DNA from: Clostridiales bacterium
Lineage (GTDB): Bacteria > Bacillota_A > Clostridia > Saccharofermentanales > Saccharofermentanaceae
NCBI GenBank assembly: GCA_017649745.1
Contig: JAGCGE010000363.1
Coordinates: 1-9,752, forward strand
Direction of reading: 5' to 3'
Length of the DNA: 9,752 nt
Below are positions 6,225 to 9,752 of this stretch, one piece after another. How positions within the stretch are numbered: position 1 is the first letter of the stretch; every line of letters starts with the position of its first letter. The translations under genes and the position numbers were made by a program. The notes beneath the pieces were generated by a model. That model was not told the DNA's origin, made no database searches, and was given only the letters and a program-made list of their open reading frames with translations.

Positions 6225-7124
6225 CTAGAACAGATCGAGCATGCTATCAAGATATATCTCTTCCCTGACCTTCAATTGGTACTCAGGCTTAGTCATATAG
6301 TAAAGGATCATCTCAAGGACTACCGCACTTCCAAGGCTCCTGCCCTCGATCTTAAAGTGATGAAATCCGTTCGGGATATAAGAGTTAACGATATCGTCTA
6401 TTCCAATGAAGCCGGGATTCTCCATCGCAGCCGAGAAACGGTAACCTTTCGCCGCATCAGGCGAGGTGCATATGTGATCTTCGCAGTCCTCCCCTAGGCT
6501 CTTTCGGCTGACATTCTCATAGCATTTCTTCCTGTCGGCACAACCGTAACTGCAGCATTCGTTACACAGGAATTCGACCTTCATCTTATGTGCCTCCGAC
6601 AGAGCATTAAGCTCATCGAATCTCTTATTTAGCCTGAAATCAGGAACAACAAAACGGAATTCCCCGCGGTCCAATTCTTCTTTGAACTTCTTGAAATCCG
6701 TCAATACTTTAGTCGTTGATGAAACAAGATAGAACTTCGGATAATTCTCCATTAAATAGTCGATCAGAAGATCCGAGCATACGATGACACCATTCTCTGA
6801 AGATCCGTTCTTTTCGAAAAGGCTGCAAAGATCATTACACCTCTTATCAGACAGGTGTTCCTTCCTAAGAAGCGAATTACTGAAAGTAAGCCTTGAAGAG
6901 ATACCGTACTCACTCATGAGCGACGCGACATCTTCAGGATCTGCATCACCGAATCCCACGCGTCCGCCTCCCCACAGGCAATCCTGCGGAGCGCCGTAGA
7001 TCGAACCTATCTCGCACCAGTCGTAGAAGTACTCTCTGTGTTTTCGAAAAAGAGGCAGAAAGACATTGTACAGATCATAGAATTCGAACAGACCCGGAAG
7101 ATGATAATAAGCCTTCATACTCAT
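6225..7124 (-). CDS. Cysteine-rich U32-family-like protein
   Basis: The 299-residue product has features I associate with the U32 family (UbiU/UbiV, TrhP and so-called collagenase-like peptidases): successive strand motifs of a TIM-barrel-like fold (EIGSIYGA at 38-45, SRLTFSN at 77-83, FYLVSSTTKV at 131-140, RFVVPDFRLN at 157-166), then EFLCNECCSYGC at 184-195 and the family-like KIEGRSLG at 258-265. It has 12 cysteines; seven fall between 187 and 219 (187, 190, 191, 195, 201, 214, 219), which suggests an iron-sulfur cluster or zinc site. UbiU/UbiV and relatives carry [4Fe-4S] clusters and hydroxylate substrates using prephenate or similar donors. Substrate here is unknown. The start has no strong ribosome site and lies 6 bases after the lipoprotein stop, so translation is probably coupled; a second ATG two codons later is an alternative. 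Family call is moderate, made without a profile search. Confidence 0.85.
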   Translation of the reverse strand: MSMKAYYHLPGLFEFYDLYNVFLPLFRKHREYFYDWCEIGSIYGAPQDCLWGGGRVGFGDADPEDVASLMSEYGISSRLTFSNSLLRKEHLSDKRCNDLCSLFEKNGSSENGVIVCSDLLIDYLMENYPKFYLVSSTTKVLTDFKKFKEELDRGEFRFVVPDFRLNKRFDELNALSEAHKMKVEFLCNECCSYGCADRKKCYENVSRKSLGEDCEDHICTSPDAAKGYRFSAAMENPGFIGIDDIVNSYIPNGFHHFKIEGRSLGSAVVLEMILYYMTKPEYQLKVREEIYLDSMLDLF

Positions 7125-7130
7125 ACGATA

Positions 7131-7757
7131 TCAGGCCGGCATATCGACCGGAGTTACGAGCTCGAAATAGTCACAGATGTGAGAGACCGTACTGTCGTTA
7201 TTCACACATATAAAGAGGAGCACGTTCTTGCCGTTCCTGTAAGCCGCAAGATAAAAATCGTTGCCGCCGTCCTCGCCCCAGAAGAGCATCTTGTTCTCGC
7301 CTTCGCCGATCTTGTAATCGCTATAGATATCCTTCATATCTTCCCACACTTCCATGGACTCTTCGAAAAACTCATCGATATCCTTTTTGTCATCGAAAGT
7401 AAGCGTCATAACAAACGTCGCCTTGTGGCCTGACTTGGCATCTTTCGAATAAAGATATGCAACAGATGACTCAGCCTTTTTCACGCTTGCGAAATACATA
7501 TTCATGCCAAGCGAGGAATATGCGTTCTTAGTCTGTTTCTTGTCAAGATAAGTCCACGCGCCGTCCTCGTATTTTCTGGCACTTCCATTGTCCAGGCCGT
7601 CGAGAAAATCATCGACATCCATCTCTTCTCCCTCAAGTTCTTTCTCATAGAACTTGGCAGCTTTCTTCTCAGTATACTTGCTTCCCAACGTACATCCGCT
7701 TAACGAGAATGCCATCAATAATACGAGCAATGCGGAAACTATCTTTCTTTTCATCAT
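7131..7757 (-). CDS. Small secreted lipoprotein of unknown function
   Basis: The 208-residue product begins with a textbook lipoprotein signal: MMKRK, a hydrophobic core (IVSALLVLLMAFS), and lipobox LSGC with Cys22 as the lipidated residue. After signal-peptidase II cleavage it would be anchored to the outer face of the membrane. The mature part is about 187 residues, acidic, with no repeats and no recognised catalytic motif; alternating strand-like segments (ATFVMTLTF, YLAAYRNGKNVLLFICV) suggest a small alpha/beta domain. Residues 23-35 after the Cys form a short linker. GGAGAGGGA precedes the start by about 3-8 bases; the second codon is also ATG. It lies 17 bases after the DUF4085-like gene and 6 bases before the U32-like gene, so these three form one transcription unit. 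I do not recognise a family. Confidence 0.93.
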   Translation of the reverse strand: MMKRKIVSALLVLLMAFSLSGCTLGSKYTEKKAAKFYEKELEGEEMDVDDFLDGLDNGSARKYEDGAWTYLDKKQTKNAYSSLGMNMYFASVKKAESSVAYLYSKDAKSGHKATFVMTLTFDDKKDIDEFFEESMEVWEDMKDIYSDYKIGEGENKMLFWGEDGGNDFYLAAYRNGKNVLLFICVNNDSTVSHICDYFELVTPVDMPA

Positions 7758-7774
7758 CTGTCCCTCTCCGTTTG

Positions 7775-8533
7775 TTATTTCAGAACTACATCATCTGCTT
7801 CGATTATAAGGTCGATCAGTTCTTTTCTCATGAGCAAAGCATGTATCTCATAATGATCATCGACTTTATAGATCTCATCGTAAAGATACCATGCTCCATG
7901 TAACGGTGCGTCCTGCTTTACGATCTTGCAATTTACAAATCTGACTTCTGTTATATCAGTAAATCCGTCACTGTTATCAACTGAAAGGATATAGTCCTTA
8001 CCCTTCTTCTTAAATGAAGTGACCTGGCAATCGTGAAGATCCATGCGAGCAAAATCAGGCGCACCTGACTTAAACTCTTTTTGGAATTGCCTGGAGCATT
8101 CTTTCATTGCTCTTTTGACCATCTTCTCATTGTCTTTGCAGTACTTAGTTATATCAGCCTTTACTTCAGGAGAAACAACGCCTAAAGCCAATACTCTGGT
8201 ATCAGCAACTTTCTTAAATACATCCTCAGGAAAGAGACTCTTATAGTTCTTTAAACTGTTTCGAAGGTAAAACTTGAAATTCTCCTTTTCTTTCTCAGGA
8301 TCGAACTCTTCATCGTCATCACAGAAGTCTTCTTCAATGAATTCATCGAACTCTGTTTCAATATCAGTTTCGAAGAAATCTTTAGCCATTTTCAGATACT
8401 TCTTTTCTTCACGCTTATAAAGCTCCTGATAGAATTCTTCAGAGAAAGTCTCAGCCTTTTTCGATGCTTTTAACGTAAGATAAAAACCTGACTTCTGTGA
8501 GGCATCAAACCATTCTTTTGTCATGTATTTCAT
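7775..8533 (-). CDS. DUF4085-like cytoplasmic protein
   Basis: The 252-residue product starts MKYMTKEWFDASQKSGF, which matches my memory of the opening of DUF4085 proteins of Bacillota (M-x-Y-x-TKEW), followed by SEEFYQELY at about 31-39. The middle is very acidic (EEDFCDDDEEFDPEKEKEN near 67-85). The C-terminal third looks like beta strands: LHDCQVTSFKKKGKDYILSV, then TEVRFVNCKIV, ending in HYEIHALLMRKELIDLIIEA. No signal peptide, membrane helix or catalytic motif is seen, and function is unknown for the family. AGGAGG (8543-8548) lies 9 bases before the ATG. The 44-base gap upstream contains TGCTATCAT (8570-8562), which resembles an extended -10 box, but I find no convincing -35, so I do not call a promoter. 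It belongs with the lipoprotein and U32-like genes downstream. Confidence 0.9.
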   Translation of the reverse strand: MKYMTKEWFDASQKSGFYLTLKASKKAETFSEEFYQELYKREEKKYLKMAKDFFETDIETEFDEFIEEDFCDDDEEFDPEKEKENFKFYLRNSLKNYKSLFPEDVFKKVADTRVLALGVVSPEVKADITKYCKDNEKMVKRAMKECSRQFQKEFKSGAPDFARMDLHDCQVTSFKKKGKDYILSVDNSDGFTDITEVRFVNCKIVKQDAPLHGAWYLYDEIYKVDDHYEIHALLMRKELIDLIIEADDVVLK

Positions 8534-8542
8534 AGGCGCCTT

Positions 8543-8548
8543 CCTCCT
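8543..8548 (-). promoter_or_regulatory. Strong ribosome-binding site of the DUF4085-like gene
   Basis: AGGAGG on the minus strand, 9 bases before ATG at 8533. It supports that start over a second in-frame ATG three codons later. Confidence 0.7.
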
Positions 8549-8577
8549 GTCTTTTAAGTGAATGATAGCATATAAGA

Positions 8578-9375
8578 TCAGAACAATTCATCAAGCAAGA
8601 TGAAGTATCTGATCTTGTCCATGTCAGGCTCTATTCCAAGCTCTTCGAAAAGCATCTGAGATCTAACATCAGGATAGACTTTGCCGCCATAAGCTCCTTC
8701 CGAATTCCATCTGAGGCTTCTGTAGCAAAGTGCAATATCTCTCCATTTATCACCGATTCCGCCGGCGCCAAGATCGATAAGACCACTCACCTTTTCTCCC
8801 TCAATGAAGATATTCGGAAGACATAGATCACCATGCGAAAAGACCGGTTCATAGTTCGGCTTATTGTTTTCGAGCCAGGTAAGAAGATCTTCAGGATCTT
8901 TAAAACCGCTCTCACCAAACGTAGAAGGTTCGCAATTATCAACATCAACAAGACCGTTCTCAACGTTGTATCTTGCTTCCTTAAGTTCAGTATCCAGATC
9001 TCTTATTCGCGGACAATCGGATACGTCTATGCTCCAGAGCATCTTGATCGCTTCAGCTAGTCTTTTGACCAACACTTCAGGCTTTGACATATACTCATCA
9101 TCGCAGCTCATCTTGCCTTTGATCCTGCTCATGAGTAGATACTGATACTCTGAATCCTGTTCGTAGCAGAGGACTTTAGGGGTCGGCAATTTCCCCTCAA
9201 GCCACCTCATTAACTGAACTGTCTCATCATTTGCCTTATTTATCTTCTCGATCTTAAGGACACTGTCATCAAAGACCAAAATCTTTGCGTCTGACATGCC
9301 TATATCTTCTGTTTTGTATTCCTTCCCGCGGATCATTTCACTGATCCTTTCAGGAAATCTCATTTCATCTTTCAT
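8578..9375 (-). CDS. APH(3')-III-like aminoglycoside phosphotransferase
   Basis: The 265-residue product closely follows APH(3')-IIIa in length and layout. Family enzymes transfer the gamma-phosphate of ATP to the 3'-hydroxyl of kanamycin/neomycin-type aminoglycosides in the cytosol. Visible residues: Lys41 in VLKIEK (ATP phosphate binding), WLEGKLPTPKVL at 58-69, SIDVSDCP in the middle, HGDLCLPNIF at 181-190 with catalytic Asp183 and Asn188, IDLGAGGIGDKW at 200-211 with Mg-binding Asp201, and the terminal LLDELF, the APH(3')-IIIa tail that contacts the antibiotic. The 183-188-201 spacing equals the 190-195-208 spacing of APH(3')-IIIa. The start at 9375 has GGAGG 5 bases upstream; an in-frame ATG at 9456 would add 27 residues unlike the family. 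The loop between 201 and 211 differs, so drug range may differ. A native role other than resistance is possible. Confidence 0.95.
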   Translation of the reverse strand: MKDEMRFPERISEMIRGKEYKTEDIGMSDAKILVFDDSVLKIEKINKANDETVQLMRWLEGKLPTPKVLCYEQDSEYQYLLMSRIKGKMSCDDEYMSKPEVLVKRLAEAIKMLWSIDVSDCPRIRDLDTELKEARYNVENGLVDVDNCEPSTFGESGFKDPEDLLTWLENNKPNYEPVFSHGDLCLPNIFIEGEKVSGLIDLGAGGIGDKWRDIALCYRSLRWNSEGAYGGKVYPDVRSQMLFEELGIEPDMDKIRYFILLDELF

Positions 9376-9496
9376 TCTTTCCTCCAAGCTGTAGAAGTGT
9401 AACGCTTTCGACATCGTTTTCGTTAAGCAACACCTTGCCACCTGCTTCAGCGTCATAATCTATGCGGAATTTAAATCTGATTCGCTTTAGGATGCT
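9365..9496 (-). pseudogene. Start-less open frame, possible 3' remnant of a lost gene
   Basis: After a stop at 9499-9497, one frame stays open for 43 codons and ends in TGA at 9365, 10 bases inside the kinase gene. It would encode a plausible protein tail (for example IDYDAEAGGKVLLNENDVES) that has no ATG; the only start-like codons are GTG and TTG halfway through. It may be the degraded end of a deleted gene, or noise. No promoter or terminator was found in 9376-9507. Confidence 0.25.
9381..9385 (-). promoter_or_regulatory. Ribosome-binding site that fixes the kinase start
   Basis: GGAGG on the minus strand, 5 bases before the ATG at 9375. It decides the kinase start in favour of the shorter, family-length protein. 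Confidence 0.8.
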
Positions 9497-9507
9497 TCAA
9501 ATCCGGA

Positions 9508-9752
9508 TTATTTTGCTATTCGCATAAACAGATGGATTTCATCTTCTCCTGCGATTTGAGCTCCGTTTTTAATCATGACCTTTTGGGACGCAATATTATC
9601 TTTATTGACCCGCAAATATATCTCGTCCTCCGGAATAATGTCTTTCGCGATCATAACCGTAAGCCTTAAGCCTTCTGTTCCGTAACCTTTACCGCGAACA
9701 CCCTTCAAGATACTATAACCGATATGCCCCGCACCTGTTCGAAGTGCTTGCG
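9508..9752 (-). CDS. GNAT-family N-acetyltransferase, N-terminus beyond window edge
   Basis: Only the last 80 codons are in the window; the frame is open to the edge. The visible part covers the acetyl-CoA-binding core of a GNAT fold: GHIGYSILKGVRGKGYGTEG, with the V-x-x-x-R-G-x-G-Y-G/A motif A that binds the CoA pyrophosphate, then helix LRLTVMIAKDI, the strand IYLRVNKDN, and IASQKVMIKNGAQ, the usual N..S...YEK.GF equivalent. It ends FMRIAK at 9508. It would transfer an acetyl group to an amine of a small molecule or protein; the substrate cannot be read. It lies 132 bases upstream of the aminoglycoside phosphotransferase. Acetyltransferases are often found near such genes, but ribosomal or small-molecule targets are equally possible. 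A TTG at 9708 is not a true start because conserved strand residues lie before it. Confidence 0.9.
   Translation of the reverse strand, partial: QALRTGAGHIGYSILKGVRGKGYGTEGLRLTVMIAKDIIPEDEIYLRVNKDNIASQKVMIKNGAQIAGEDEIHLFMRIAK

Noticed and set aside
7131..8533. Toxin-immunity or defence module made of the lipoprotein and the acidic DUF4085-like protein
   Set aside because: No toxin domain, nuclease motif or effector signature is visible in either protein.
8562..8600. Promoter before the DUF4085-like gene (TGCTATCAT extended -10)
   Set aside because: No -35 box at a usable distance; the best candidates match only four of six bases at both boxes.
9376..9456. 27-residue N-terminal extension of the kinase from ATG 9456
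   Set aside because: APH(3') proteins start near 9375, which has a GGAGG site at good spacing; the extra residues do not resemble the family.
1..9752. CRISPR array, tRNA, rRNA, insertion sequence or phage attachment site
   Set aside because: No regularly spaced repeats, cloverleaf, conserved rRNA segment, transposase frame or terminal repeats were seen; gaps without genes are at most 132 bases.

Overview
The window is a compact stretch of bacterial chromosome in which every supported gene lies on the minus strand, so transcription runs from high to low coordinates. Strong Shine-Dalgarno sites, a near-consensus sigma-A promoter, an LSGC-type lipoprotein signal, an APH(3')-III-type kinase and moderate GC content point to a Bacillota, most likely a clostridial gut or rumen anaerobe (Lachnospiraceae or Oscillospiraceae type). 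This placement is inferred from gene style only. I see no tRNA, rRNA, CRISPR array, insertion sequence or clear rho-independent terminator.

Right half (9752 down to 6225). In transcription order: the C-terminal part of a GNAT acetyltransferase cut by the window edge; a 132-base interval holding an open frame with no start codon; an APH(3')-III-like aminoglycoside phosphotransferase with all catalytic positions intact; a DUF4085-like cytoplasmic protein; a small lipoprotein; and a cysteine-rich protein resembling the U32 (UbiU/UbiV/TrhP) family. The last three are separated by only 6 to 17 bases and should be co-transcribed.

Boundary (6224 to 6158). A well-formed promoter (ATGACA, 17 bases, TATAAT) begins 5 bases after the U32-like gene ends and drives the left half.

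Left half (6157 down to 1, running off the edge). A seven-gene operon: a type I phosphoribosyltransferase, a protein with two DUF4214 repeats and a long C-terminal coiled coil, a small protein resembling a degenerate half of a GT-B glycosyltransferase, two GT4 glycosyltransferases, a Stealth-family sugar-phosphate transferase and a GT2 glycosyltransferase. From the second gene on, it reads as part of a cell-surface glycan locus: GT4 and GT2 enzymes would build the repeat and the Stealth enzyme would add a hexose-1-phosphate linkage, suggesting a phosphoglycan. The coiled-coil protein and the degenerate GT half meet at a junction where the downstream frame is +1 to the upstream one, which could mean coupled reinitiation or a split fusion. 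The phosphoribosyltransferase at the head has no obvious biochemical link to the rest. No known complete system is recognisable; the most novel parts are this DUF4214/coiled-coil/GT-half pair and the cysteine-rich U32-like protein.
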